Shown here one piece after another: positions 43,134 through 52,720 of a stretch of DNA of 64,000 bases (positions are counted from its first letter, which is position 1; the number at the start of each line of letters is the position of its first letter). The notes under the pieces were generated by a model. That model was given only the letters and a program-made list of their open reading frames with translations, had not been told where the DNA came from and did not search any database. Position numbers and translations under genes: made by a program. Source of the DNA: Solirubrobacter ginsenosidimutans (GTDB taxonomy: Bacteria > Actinomycetota > Thermoleophilia > Solirubrobacterales > Solirubrobacteraceae); contig NZ_JAPDOD010000035.1 in assembly GCF_027587205.1 (NCBI RefSeq), positions 1 through 64,000 of the forward strand, in the 5' to 3' direction.

Positions 43134-43862
43134 ATGATTCGCTGGGGGCGCATCATCGGGGTCTCGGTTGCCCTTTTCGGCCTGCTCGCCGCGGGTGCGC
43201 AGGCGCGCGCGCCGCAGCTCACCTACGGCAAGGCGACCCTCGTCAGCTGCATGAAGGACACGCGGCAGGCGACGTTCGAGGGCCAGGTGCGGGTGTTCAA
43301 GGCCGCGCCGAGGATGCAGATGCGCTTCACGCTGCAGGCGTTCACGCCCGACGACTCGCGCTGGCGCAAGCTCGACGTCCCGAACTTCGGCGAGTGGATC
43401 ACCGCGCCTGCAGGCCTCGGCAAGTACACGTACGACAAGACCGTGCAGGACCTGCTCGCGCCCGCGAGCTACCGGGCGGTCGTCGACTTCCGCTGGCGCG
43501 ACCGGCGCGGGAAGACGATCCGGACCGAGCGGGCGATCTCCCCGCTGTGCAAGCAGCCCGACGCGCGGCCGGACCTCGTCATGCGCAGCGTGACGTTCGA
43601 CGACGGGTCCTACGTCGGCATCGTCTACAACCGCGGCCGTGAGGCGGCCGGCCCGTTCGGCGTCGCCTTCCTCGTCGACGGCACCATGATCGCGACGGTC
43701 GACGTCTCCGGGCTCGCTCCGCAGACGCCGGTGACCGTGATGACGCCGGCGCCGGCGGGATCGGCATGCGCGGCGGGCACGCCGATCCAGGCCGTCGCCG
43801 ACTCGCGCTCGGAGGTCGACGAGGCCGACGAGGAGAACAACGCGTTCAGCTCGTTCTGCTGA
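43134..43862 (+). CDS. secreted CARDB-like protein
   Basis: 242 residues. The signal peptide is [26 protein letters not shown] (cleavage near 24). The second half (about 145-242) looks like a CARDB/Ig-type domain: [31 protein letters not shown], and [11 protein letters not shown], the usual last strand. Four cysteines (near 36, 141, 215 and the C-terminus) may form two disulfides. Such domains mediate adhesion or wall display. It is divergent from the hydrolase gene (51 bases) and overlaps the convergent alpha/beta hydrolase by 17 bases. Confidence 0.7.
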   Translation: MIRWGRIIGVSVALFGLLAAGAQARAPQLTYGKATLVSCMKDTRQATFEGQVRVFKAAPRMQMRFTLQAFTPDDSRWRKLDVPNFGEWITAPAGLGKYTYDKTVQDLLAPASYRAVVDFRWRDRRGKTIRTERAISPLCKQPDARPDLVMRSVTFDDGSYVGIVYNRGREAAGPFGVAFLVDGTMIATVDVSGLAPQTPVTVMTPAPAGSACAAGTPIQAVADSRSEVDEADEENNAFSSFC

Positions 43863-44634
43863 GCCAGCCGGCGACGGCGGTCCAGTAGCTCTCCGGGTCC
43901 TCGGCGAAGGGGAAATGCCCGCCTTCGACGAGCAGCAGCTCGCCGTTGGGTGCCGCATCGGCGATCCGCCGGGCGAACGGCGGCGGGAACGGGCGATCGT
44001 GGGTGCCGCCGATCGCCAGCACGGGCTTCTGCGTCGCCGTCAGCGCCGGGAGCGCGTGCAGGTCGCCCCAGTCGCGCAGGTGATGCGCCTCGGGCGAGAA
44101 GACCACGTCGGCCAGCATCGGCGAGATGTCCTGGCTCGAGAACAGCGGGAGCTGTTCCAGCCACACCGCGCGGCACTCCTCGGCCGTCTGCACCGTCTTC
44201 TCGTTCGCGAACGCGACGCGGATGCGGGCGGCGACGTCGTCCGGGAGCCCGAAGAAGGGATCGAACTCGACCGGCCCCTCCTCGTCGACGTCGGTGCAGG
44301 CCAGGATCAGGCGCGCCGCCGCGTCGGGGAACGAGACGAGGTGCTGCGCCGCGACGTGGCCGCCGAACGAGTGGCCGTAGAGCGTCCAGTCGCGCAGGCC
44401 GAGCGAGTCGGCGAGGCCCTGGACGGCCTCCGCCTGCGCCGCGAGGGTCCACTCGGTCGCGGGGGAGCGGCCGTTGCCGGGGAGGTCGGCGAGGATGACC
44501 CGGTGGCCCGCGGCCGCGAGCCGCTCTACGCCGGGCAGGAAGACCGATCCATCAAGCCCCGGACCAGGGTGAAGGAGGACGATCGGGGAGCCTTCGCCGA
44601 GCTCGGCGAAGTGCAGTGGGGAGGGCTGGTACAC
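43846..44634 (-). CDS. alpha/beta hydrolase
   Basis: A 262-residue alpha/beta-fold hydrolase. Oxyanion loop [13 protein letters not shown], nucleophile Ser in YGHSFGGH (G-x-S-x-G), and catalytic His in [11 protein letters not shown] are present; the acid is probably the Asp of GGTHDRPFP. It resembles proline-iminopeptidase/haloalkane-dehalogenase-like esterases; the substrate is unknown. GTG 44634 is chosen because TATTGT lies 6 bases upstream on the coding strand. It is divergent from rpmE with 21 bases between starts. Confidence 0.85.
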   Translation of the reverse strand: MYQPSPLHFAELGEGSPIVLLHPGPGLDGSVFLPGVERLAAAGHRVILADLPGNGRSPATEWTLAAQAEAVQGLADSLGLRDWTLYGHSFGGHVAAQHLVSFPDAAARLILACTDVDEEGPVEFDPFFGLPDDVAARIRVAFANEKTVQTAEECRAVWLEQLPLFSSQDISPMLADVVFSPEAHHLRDWGDLHALPALTATQKPVLAIGGTHDRPFPPPFARRIADAAPNGELLLVEGGHFPFAEDPESYWTAVAGWLSRTS

Positions 44635-44655
44635 GCGCCTACAATAGGAGGAACC

Positions 44656-44868
44656 ATGAAGACCGAAATCCACCCCGAATACGCGGTCGCCAACGTTCGA
44701 TGCACCTGCGGTAACGAGTTCACCACCCGTTCCACCAAGGGCGACATCCACGTGGAGATCTGCTCCAACTGCCACCCGTTCTACACGGGCAAGCAGAAGC
44801 TCGTCGATACCGGCGGACGCGTCGAGCGCTTCCAGCGCAAGCTCGCAAAGTCTGGCGCACGTAAATAG
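44656..44868 (+). CDS. rpmE: 50S ribosomal protein L31 (zinc-binding type)
   Basis: 70 residues. The Zn-binding cysteines occur as C-T-C (16, 18) and C-S-N-C (36, 39), so this is the Zn-containing form and not the zinc-free paralogue. [21 protein letters not shown] is the family signature. Ribosome site AGGAGGA lies at 44646-44652. It is the first gene of the conserved rpmE-DUF1385-prfA-prmC block. A large hairpin between this gene and the next spans the start codon of the DUF1385 gene. Confidence 0.97.
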   Translation: MKTEIHPEYAVANVRCTCGNEFTTRSTKGDIHVEICSNCHPFYTGKQKLVDTGGRVERFQRKLAKSGARK

Positions 44869-44896
44869 CGCCCCGCCGTGGTTGAAGTTCGCGCGC

Positions 44897-44930
44897 CGGG
44901 CTGCCGATCACTATGTGAGTGAGCAGCCCG
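44897..44930 (+). promoter_or_regulatory. hairpin spanning the DUF1385 start codon
   Basis: CGGGCTGC (44897-44904) pairs with GCAGCCCG (44923-44930), and TCACT with AGTGA inside it. The GTG start at 44919 lies in the inner stem. This could limit translation or terminate part of the rpmE transcripts. Confidence 0.5.
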
Positions 44931-45845
44931 GAACAGCGCGATGCCCCCGTCGGCGGTCAAGCCGTCCTCGAGGGAGTGATGATGCGTGGCGTGTCCACCT
45001 GGTCGGTGGCCACCCGCAAGGACGGCGAGATTGCCGTCGAGTCCCACCCCGTCGTCTCCTGGACCCGCCGCAGCCGTGCGCTGCGCTGGCCGGTGATCCG
45101 TGGCGTCGTCGCCCTCGGGCAGTCGATGTCGATCGGCTTCAAGGCCCTGGAGATCTCCGCCAACGCCCAGGCGCCGGAGGATCAGGAGCCGATCACCAAG
45201 CGCCAGTGGGGGCTGACGATCGTCGCCGCGCTCGTGCTCGCCGTCGGGCTGTTCTTCATCGTCCCGGTCGTCCTGACCAGCCTGATCAAGGGCTGGCTCG
45301 GCTCCTCGGTGCTGTTCTGGCTGGTCGAGGGCTGCGTGCGCACCGCGATCTTCCTCGGCTACCTGACGCTGCTCTCGCGCCAGAAGGACCTCAAGCGCCT
45401 GTTCCAGTACCACGGCGCCGAGCACAAGGTCATCTCCTGCTACGAGGCGGGTCTGCCGCTCACGCCCGCCAACGCGCAGGGATTCTCGCGGCTGCATCCC
45501 CGCTGCGGCACGAGCTTCCTGCTCGTGGTGATGATCGTCGCCATCTTCGTCTTCGCCCCGGTCGGCCTGCCGGCCTGGTACATCCTGCTCGCGACCCGGG
45601 TGATCGGCGTGCCGCTGGTCACCGGCCTCTCCTTCGAGGTCATCAAGTTCGCCGGGCGCAACCGTGGCCGCGCCTGGGTCCAGCTGATCATCTGGCCGGG
45701 CATGCAACTGCAGAAGCTCACGACCCGCGAGCCGGACGACGAGCAGGTCGAGGTCGCGATCACCGCTTTGGAAGCCGTGCTGGCCGTCGAGGACCCGCGC
45801 GCGGCGTCCGCCGAGGACCGGGTGGGGGTCGAAGTAGCCGCCTAG
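44919..45845 (+). CDS. DUF1385 (YqhQ-like) membrane protein
   Basis: A 308-residue conserved protein with the DUF1385 opening VGGQAVLEGVMMRG, central helices (about 95-150), the family segment FQYHGAEHKVISCYEAG, then HPRCGTSFLLVVM and two or three further helices with FEVIKFAGRN. The function is unknown; the position between rpmE and prfA is conserved in Firmicutes and actinobacteria. The tail (about 270-308) is acidic and probably cytoplasmic. The GTG start sits in a hairpin. Confidence 0.9.
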   Translation: MSSPEQRDAPVGGQAVLEGVMMRGVSTWSVATRKDGEIAVESHPVVSWTRRSRALRWPVIRGVVALGQSMSIGFKALEISANAQAPEDQEPITKRQWGLTIVAALVLAVGLFFIVPVVLTSLIKGWLGSSVLFWLVEGCVRTAIFLGYLTLLSRQKDLKRLFQYHGAEHKVISCYEAGLPLTPANAQGFSRLHPRCGTSFLLVVMIVAIFVFAPVGLPAWYILLATRVIGVPLVTGLSFEVIKFAGRNRGRAWVQLIIWPGMQLQKLTTREPDDEQVEVAITALEAVLAVEDPRAASAEDRVGVEVAA

Positions 45846-45858
45846 ACTCCTGGACGTC

Positions 45859-46910
<1,052 letters not shown>

Positions 46911-46914
<4 letters not shown>

Positions 46915-47738
46915 CGCGGCGCCCGCTCGCTTCGACGACGGTCCGCGAGGCGCTCGATTCGGCGCTGATCGCGTTGTCGGCCTCGGGCGTCGAGACGCCG
47001 CGGCTGGACGCCGAAGTGCTCCTGGCGCACGCCTTGGGCGTGGACCGGGGGATGTTGATCGCCTACCCGGACCGCGACCTGACGGGTGAGCAGGCGCGCT
47101 GGTTCATCGACGCGTCGCGACGCCGGCGGATGCGGGAGCCGGTCGCCTACATCACGGGTTTCAAGGGCTTCCGGCGGCTGGATCTGCAGGTCGACCGGCG
47201 GGTGCTGATCCCGCGCCCCGAGACCGAGCATCTCGTCGAGGCGGCGCTCTCGCTGCCCGTGGGTGCGCGGGTGGCCGACGTGGGGACCGGCTCCGGCGCG
47301 GTCGCGCTCGCGCTCAAAGACGAGCGGCCGGACCTGATCGTCTTCGGAACCGACGTCAGCGCCGACGCGCTCGACGTCGCCCGGTCCAATGCCGCGCGGC
47401 TGGGCCTCGACGTCTCCTTCGTGCACGGCAACCTGACCGCGGGGCTCGAGGTCGACGCCGTCGTCTCCAATCCGCCCTACGTCGAGCAGCACGCGGCGCT
47501 CGCGCCGGAGATCACGCAGTACGAACCCGCCCTGGCTCTGTACGGCGACATCGACGGCCTGTCCGTGATCCGGATGCTGGTCAAAGACGTCCGCGCGCCG
47601 TTCCTCGCACTCGAGCACGGGCAGGGTCAGGCGGACGCGATCGGAGAGCTCGCGCGCGCCGCCGGCTTCGTGTCGATGGAGCGCGTGAGAGACCTGGCGG
47701 GCATCGAGCGGGTGCTCGTGGCGCAGCGGGCTCGGTAA
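46911..47738 (+). CDS. prmC: release factor glutamine methyltransferase
   Basis: 275 residues. The N-terminal helical domain (about 1-75) binds the release factor. The SAM domain has VADVGTGSGAVALAL (motif I) and the catalytic VVSNPPYV (motif IV) that holds the Gln amide. It N5-methylates the GGQ glutamine of RF1/RF2. Coupled to prfA by a 4-base overlap; the t6A gene tsaC/sua5 follows after 13 bases. Confidence 0.96.
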
Positions 47739-47751
47739 CCTGCTCGCCGTC

Positions 47752-48381
47752 GTGCTCCGCGCTGCCCTGAATGACCTGGAACTGGAGAAGCTGGTCGAGC
47801 AGACTGCCGAGGTCATGCGCAACGGCGGCGTCGCGCTTGTGCCCACCGACACCGTCTACGGCCTCGCCTGCGATCCGCGGCATCCCGGCGCCGCAGCCGA
47901 GATCTTCCGCCTCAAGGACCGGCCCGCGGACGTGCGCCTGCCGGTGATCGTCACCGGGCTCGCCCAGGCGGCGACGCTCGGCGTCGAGTGGACCGCGGCC
48001 GCGGCCGCCCTGGCCGACGCGTTCTGGCCCGGACCGCTGACGATCGCCGTCGGCGTCGACCCGGAGGCCACCGATTGGCTCAGCGGCCGGGTCGAGATCG
48101 GGCTGCGTGCTCCCGCGAGCGACCTGGCCCTCGGTCTCGCCGAGACGCTGGGCCCGTTCCTGATGACCAGCGCCAACAGGCATCGCCACGACACGCCCGG
48201 TACGCTCGACGAGGCGCTCGGCGAACTCGCCGGCCAGCCGGGAATCGCCGTCGACGGCGGCCCGCTCTCGGTCGTCTCCTCGACCCTGGTCAACGTCAAC
48301 CTTCCCGTGCCGATCATCGAGCGCGAGGCGGCCGTCCCCGCCGCGGACGTCGAACGAGTCCTGGCCCGTGTCAGCGCCTGA
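47752..48381 (+). CDS. tsaC: L-threonylcarbamoyladenylate synthase (Sua5/TsaC)
   Basis: 209 residues. The YrdC fold has VPTDTVYGLACDP, the KxR motif in RLKDRP, FWPGPLTI, and the S/T-A-N signature LMTSANRHR. It condenses Thr, bicarbonate and ATP to threonylcarbamoyl-AMP, the first step of tRNA t6A37. It is the short TsaC form without the Sua5 C-terminal domain. It overlaps tsaD by 14 bases, starting a tsaC-tsaD-tsaE-tsaB operon. The second YrdC-like gene at 51850 lacks several of these residues. Confidence 0.95.
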   Translation: MLRAALNDLELEKLVEQTAEVMRNGGVALVPTDTVYGLACDPRHPGAAAEIFRLKDRPADVRLPVIVTGLAQAATLGVEWTAAAAALADAFWPGPLTIAVGVDPEATDWLSGRVEIGLRAPASDLALGLAETLGPFLMTSANRHRHDTPGTLDEALGELAGQPGIAVDGGPLSVVSSTLVNVNLPVPIIEREAAVPAADVERVLARVSA

Positions 48382-49375
48382 GCGGCTGCTCGCCATCGAG
48401 ACGTCCTGCGACGAGACGGCAGCCGCGGTCGTGCGCCGCGACGGCACGGTCGAGTCCTCGATCATCCACAGCCAGATCGATATGCACGCCGAGTGGGGTG
48501 GGGTCGTCCCCGAGCTCGCGAGCCGCGAACACGCGCTGTGGATCGTCGGCGTCATCGACCACGCGCTCTCGACCGCGGGCGTGACCGCGGCCGACCTCTC
48601 CGCGCTCGCCGTGACCGTCGGGCCGGGGCTTCCCGGCTCACTGGCCGTGGGCGTGTCGGCCGCCACGTCGCTCGGGCTCGGCTGGAATCTGCCGGTCGTG
48701 GCCGTCAACCACCTCGAAGGCCATCTCTTCTCCGCCGAACTGGGCGAGAAGCCGGTCGAGTACCCGGCCGTGATCCTGCTCGTCTCGGGCGGGCACTGCA
48801 TGCTCGTCCACGCGCCCGAGCGCGGGGAGTACCGCCTACTCGGCCAGACGCGCGACGACTCCGTCGGCGAGGCCTACGACAAGATCGCCCGCGAGCTCGG
48901 GCTCGGCTACCCGGGCGGGCCCGTGCTCGACCGCCTCGCGGCCAAGGGCGATGACCGCTATGCCTTCCCGCGCCCGCTGGCCGCGCAGGGCTACGACTTC
49001 TCGTTCTCGGGGTTGAAGACCGCGGTGCGCCGTCGCGTGGAGGCCGGCGCCTTCGACCTCGAGGACCTCGCCGCCTCCTTCGCCGCCGCCTGCTGCGACG
49101 TGCTGCTGATCAAGCTGCTGCGCGCCATCGAGGAGTGCGGCCCGAAGAGCGCGGTGGTCGTCGGCGGCGTCGCCGCCAGCCCGATCCTGCGCAACCGGCT
49201 GCAGGCCGAGATCCCGCCGCTTGGCGTCGAGCTGATGCTCGCCCCGCTGAAGTACGCCACCGACAACGCCGCCATGATCGGCGCCGCTGCCTGGTGGCAC
49301 CTCGAGCGCGGCGACGCCGCCGGCCCCGCCCTGGGCATCCACCCGCGCCTCGCGCTACTGTCCGCCGGCGGATGA
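48368..49375 (+). CDS. tsaD: tRNA threonylcarbamoyltransferase subunit TsaD
   Basis: 335 residues of the Kae1/Qri7/TsaD ASKHA family. IETSCDETAAAV opens the ATP fold; metal ligands are in NHLEGHLFS (two His); SGGHCML, DDSVGEAYDK and VGGVAASPILR follow. It transfers threonylcarbamoyl to A37 of ANN-decoding tRNAs together with TsaB and TsaE. The GTG start lies within the end of tsaC; the stop overlaps the tsaE ATG (ATGA). Confidence 0.97.
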   Translation: MSAPERLLAIETSCDETAAAVVRRDGTVESSIIHSQIDMHAEWGGVVPELASREHALWIVGVIDHALSTAGVTAADLSALAVTVGPGLPGSLAVGVSAATSLGLGWNLPVVAVNHLEGHLFSAELGEKPVEYPAVILLVSGGHCMLVHAPERGEYRLLGQTRDDSVGEAYDKIARELGLGYPGGPVLDRLAAKGDDRYAFPRPLAAQGYDFSFSGLKTAVRRRVEAGAFDLEDLAASFAAACCDVLLIKLLRAIEECGPKSAVVVGGVAASPILRNRLQAEIPPLGVELMLAPLKYATDNAAMIGAAAWWHLERGDAAGPALGIHPRLALLSAGG

Positions 49376-49866
49376 GCATGGAGCAGTTGCAACAAGCGGT
49401 GATCACCACCGCCGGCGCCGAGGAGACGGACGCTTTCGCCGCCGCCGTCGGGCAGCTCACCGAGTCGGGCGACGTGATCCTGCTCAACGGCGGGATCGGC
49501 TCCGGCAAGACCGTGTTCGCCAAGGCGATCGCGCGGGCCATCGGCGTCCAGCAGGTGGTCACGAGCCCGTCGTTCGTCGTCCATGCCGCCTACGACGACG
49601 GCCGCCTGCCGTTCAACCACTTCGATCTCTACCGCCTCGATGCGCGCTACGAGGCCGACGAGCTGCTGATCGGCGAGTACGCCGACGGCGCCGTGACCGT
49701 CATCGAGTGGGCTGACCGCTTCGACGTCGTCGACCCGCCGTATCTCCGGATCGAATTCGAGCTCGGCGACGGCGACGACGACCGCCGCTTGACGCTCACT
49801 TACGCCGGCGCGGAGTGGGAACGCCGGTGGCTGCGCCTGCAGCAACTGGTCAGCGCGGCCCGGTGA
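49372..49866 (+). CDS. tsaE: tRNA threonylcarbamoyladenosine biosynthesis ATPase TsaE
   Basis: 164 residues. P-loop NGGIGSGKT (39-47), VTSPSFVVHAAYDD (switch-like loop), and FNHFDLYRLD, the TsaE signature. The ATPase resets the TsaB-TsaD complex during t6A synthesis. ATG at 49372 (a second ATG two codons on). Overlaps tsaD and tsaB by 4 bases each. Confidence 0.95.
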   Translation: MSMEQLQQAVITTAGAEETDAFAAAVGQLTESGDVILLNGGIGSGKTVFAKAIARAIGVQQVVTSPSFVVHAAYDDGRLPFNHFDLYRLDARYEADELLIGEYADGAVTVIEWADRFDVVDPPYLRIEFELGDGDDDRRLTLTYAGAEWERRWLRLQQLVSAAR

Positions 49867-50525
49867 CCCCGGTCCTACCCGCACTCGCGGTCGACGCGTC
49901 GACCCGCTTGCTCAGCTGCGCCCTCCACACCGCCGAGGGCACTATCGAGAGGCAGGCCCGCGCGAACGCCGTCGAAGCGCTGGCGCCGATGACGGATCGG
50001 CTGCTGGAGGCGTTGGACCTCAAGCCCTCCGACCTCGGCCTGATCGTCGTCGGCATCGGCCCGGGCTCGTTCATCGGCACCCGCAGCGCGGTCACCTTCG
50101 CCAACGTCCTCTCCTACGCCGGCCAGACGCCGATGGCGACCGTGTCCGGCCTGGACTCGATCGCCGCCGAGGTCGCCGCCGACGAGGATCGTCTCGTCGT
50201 CGCGATCGAGGCCGGCCGTGGCCGCGTCTACGCCGCCGACTACGTCAGCACCGCCGGAGTGCTGGCCCGAGGCGGGGCACCGCGCACGCTCGAAAACCAG
50301 GAGTTGCGCGCATTCATCGCCGGCCTTTCCGGCCCGGTCCGCCTCTACGGACAGGGCTTCACCGCGTTCGACGCGCTCGAAGGCACGGTCCTGGCTCGTC
50401 ACTCGGGCGTGTTCCCGACCGCCGGCGCGCACCTGCGCCTGCAGACGACGCACCCGGAGCTCCTCGAGCCGTGCGGCATTGGCGCCGCGGTCGCTCAGTA
50501 CTCCAGCCGCGATAGCGCGCCGTAA
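49863..50525 (+). CDS. tsaB: tRNA threonylcarbamoyladenosine biosynthesis protein TsaB
   Basis: 220 residues of the degenerate ASKHA fold: LAVDASTRLLSCAL, GIGPGSFIGTRSAVTFAN, the TsaB signature. It is the scaffold partner of TsaD. GTG 49863 overlaps the tsaE stop (GTGA). In many bacteria rimI stands between tsaB and tsaD; here it is absent and a lower-GC ATPase/YrdC module follows after 23 bases. Confidence 0.95.
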   Translation: MTPVLPALAVDASTRLLSCALHTAEGTIERQARANAVEALAPMTDRLLEALDLKPSDLGLIVVGIGPGSFIGTRSAVTFANVLSYAGQTPMATVSGLDSIAAEVAADEDRLVVAIEAGRGRVYAADYVSTAGVLARGGAPRTLENQELRAFIAGLSGPVRLYGQGFTAFDALEGTVLARHSGVFPTAGAHLRLQTTHPELLEPCGIGAAVAQYSSRDSAP

Positions 50526-50535
50526 CTCCAAACCG

Positions 50536-50541
50536 TAGAGT
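50536..50541 (+). promoter_or_regulatory. -10 hexamer of the ATPase/YrdC module
   Basis: TAGAGT ends 7 bases before the GTG at 50549, so the module probably has its own leaderless promoter within the 23-base gap after tsaB. No convincing -35 is seen. Confidence 0.4.
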
Positions 50542-50548
50542 CCGCCAG

Positions 50549-51850
50549 GTGGACTGGCTCGATTTCGGATTTCGCAGCAATCCGTACGACTCGTCGGAGC
50601 TCCCTGCGAGCGAGGTCGGCCACAAGTTGCTCGTCGGTCGCGACGCACAGTTGCGGCAGTTGAAGGAGCAACTGAAGTCAAGCGCGAACGTCGTGGCAGT
50701 CGAAGGCGCCTACGGCGTCGGGAAATCGAGTCTGATCGCGGTCGCCCAGCACGCGCTCGAAGAGGAGTTCCCGATGGGGCGAGGACAGCAGCTGTTCCTG
50801 TCCGCGTCCAAACCCTTCCAGCTGCAGACGGACACCGGACCGACGGCGTTCAGGCACGAAGTGCTCTATTCCGTGGCGAACGCCTTGACCACGCACCGCG
50901 AGCGACTCCGGGAAGCCGGCCTCGCGAACTCCGGCATCGAGACGATCGGCCGCTGGCTGACGGCTCCCGAGGTCCGCGGCAAGGGCGGCGGGCTCACGAC
51001 TCCGTTCGGCGGAGGCACCTTCAACATGACATCAGGTCCCAATACGAGTGACGGCTTCAAGCAGGAGGGCTTTCCCGAGCGTGTCGAGGCGTGCCTGCGC
51101 GAGTGCTTCCCGAGTCGTCAGCAGGGCGGTGTCATCTGCGTCATCGACAATCTCGAGGTGCTCGACCTGTCCTCGACGCGGACGCTGCTCGAACAGATTC
51201 GCGATCCGCTGCTGAGGAAGGCCGGACTGTGCTGGGTGCTCTGCGGCGCTCCCAGAACGGTCCGCGACGCGGCGTCGTCGCAGCGGCTGCACGGCATCGT
51301 CCGCACGCCGATCGAGATCGGTCCGATCGAGGCACCGTTCGTCGGCGAGGTCGTCGGACGTCGCCTGGAGGTCTACGCGCAGGAGGATTCGAACTACACG
51401 CCGGTGGAGCCGGACGGGTTCCTCCGTCTCTATGGCGCGGTCAATCGCCATCTGCGCGAGGCGCTCGTCGCCTGCGAGCGATACAGCGAGTGGCTGGACG
51501 CTCGCGAGGACTGGCCTGAGTCCCCGGCGGACAAGAGCCAGTTGCTGCGGAAGTGGCTCGCGCTCGAGGCCGACAACCATCTCAGCGCCACGCGAGACCC
51601 GGGGGATCGTGCGTGGAGGCTGTTCGATGAACTGGCGCAGGAGCCCGACGGCATCGCTTCCTCGAGCGACTTTCGCGCGCTGGGCTTCAAGTCACCCGAC
51701 GCCATGCTCAAAGAGATGCAGGAGCTCCAGATGGCCAACCTCGCCGGCCCGGCGATGGGGGAGGACCCCAGCCGAGACGAGACCATCGAGATGACGCCGC
51801 AAGGCCGGATGGTCCGGATCGCCCGGCTCGGCATCGAGAAGGTCTTCTGA
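50549..51850 (+). CDS. P-loop (AAA/STAND-like) ATPase of a two-gene module
   Basis: 433 residues. The N-terminus, FGFRSNPYDSSEL then LLVGRDAQLRQLKEQL, is the entry to an ORC/ExeA/AAA_16-like ATPase. Walker A is GAYGVGKSS (53-61). The Walker B strand is GGVICVIDN with Asp200, followed by Asn and not Glu, as in several STAND-type NTPases; a sensor-like LCWVLCGAPR follows at about 227. The last 75 residues (about 355-433: LFDELAQEPDG, FRALGFKSPDAMLKEMQELQM, MTPQGRMVRIARLG) look like a winged helix. Composition is lower-GC than neighbours. The stop overlaps the start of the YrdC-like gene (TGATG). Function unknown. Confidence 0.8.
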   Translation: MDWLDFGFRSNPYDSSELPASEVGHKLLVGRDAQLRQLKEQLKSSANVVAVEGAYGVGKSSLIAVAQHALEEEFPMGRGQQLFLSASKPFQLQTDTGPTAFRHEVLYSVANALTTHRERLREAGLANSGIETIGRWLTAPEVRGKGGGLTTPFGGGTFNMTSGPNTSDGFKQEGFPERVEACLRECFPSRQQGGVICVIDNLEVLDLSSTRTLLEQIRDPLLRKAGLCWVLCGAPRTVRDAASSQRLHGIVRTPIEIGPIEAPFVGEVVGRRLEVYAQEDSNYTPVEPDGFLRLYGAVNRHLREALVACERYSEWLDAREDWPESPADKSQLLRKWLALEADNHLSATRDPGDRAWRLFDELAQEPDGIASSSDFRALGFKSPDAMLKEMQELQMANLAGPAMGEDPSRDETIEMTPQGRMVRIARLGIEKVF

Positions 51851-52623
51851 TGGCGATCGAACCGATCATCGAGGTCGAACGTGGCGCACGACTCGGGCGC
51901 GAGCAGCTCAAAGTCGTCAAGAAGGCGCTGGCGGGCGCCAACGGATTGTGCATCCTGCCGTCGGACACGGCCTATTCACTCGCCTGCTGCCCGACTGAGA
52001 ATCACGTCACCGACGACATCGATCGCATCCTCGATCGGAAGAACCTCGAGATGTCGCTCGCCGTCGGGTCGCTCCAGATGGCGAGGGCGGTCGCGGAGAT
52101 CAGCCCTCGCGGAGGGCATTTCATGGAGGCGTTCGTCCCGGGCCCGCTGACGTTCGTGGCGCCGATCAGAAAGCCACGCCTGCCGGCGCTCGCCGGACGC
52201 GATCGCGTGGCGCTCGGGCCGGTCATGCTCAGCCACAAGTTGCGAGGACGCAGACGGCTCGGGATCCGGCTCACCGAGAGCGTCATCGAGACCCAGACGT
52301 CGGAGGCGCTGGACTTTCCGGTCACGACCTGTGCGATCCGCGCTGCCGACGGCACGCCCCTGACGGAGTTCGACGCATCGTGTCGGCGCGTCGCCGAAGG
52401 CGCCGCGCAGGTCGGCTACGAACGGCCGATCGTGGCCGTCCGGAGTGAGATTCCCCCCACGCGAGGCCACAGCACGGTGGTCGTCGAATGCACGTTCGAG
52501 GACCTGCCGGCGCTGTGGGTCAAACGCGTGGGCGCCATCAGCTTCGACGAGATCGAGGAGGTCGGTCTCCGTCTGGCTTACCACCGGGTCTTCCGGCCCG
52601 ACGAGCCGCCCGAGGGCGGCTGA
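51850..52623 (+). CDS. divergent Sua5/YrdC/YciO-domain protein, partner of the ATPase
   Basis: 257 residues with a recognisable YrdC fold: ILPSDTAYSLACCP (35-48) matches the PTDTVYGLACDP strand of TsaC, and FVPGPLTFV (95-103) the WPGPLT strand. However RILDRKN replaces RLKDRP, so the Lys of the KxR motif is Leu61, and the T/S-A-N motif region reads VTTCAIRA. The C-terminal 80 residues have no match that I recognise. It probably binds a nucleotide or tRNA but may not make threonylcarbamoyl-AMP. Coupled by overlap to the ATPase gene, which suggests that the two act together. Confidence 0.75.
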   Translation: MAIEPIIEVERGARLGREQLKVVKKALAGANGLCILPSDTAYSLACCPTENHVTDDIDRILDRKNLEMSLAVGSLQMARAVAEISPRGGHFMEAFVPGPLTFVAPIRKPRLPALAGRDRVALGPVMLSHKLRGRRRLGIRLTESVIETQTSEALDFPVTTCAIRAADGTPLTEFDASCRRVAEGAAQVGYERPIVAVRSEIPPTRGHSTVVVECTFEDLPALWVKRVGAISFDEIEEVGLRLAYHRVFRPDEPPEGG

Positions 52624-52720
52624 CACCACGGCGATACTGGCGCGAGGCGCTCGCTCTGTGACAAGCCGGAACCTCTGACGCCTCACAGACGTAGAGGAGA
52701 TGTCAGAGAGAGGAGCGGCG

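Noticed and set aside
50549..52623. Simple type II toxin-antitoxin pair
   Set aside because: Both proteins are too large and neither carries a known toxin or antitoxin fold; kept instead as an uncharacterised ATPase/YrdC module.
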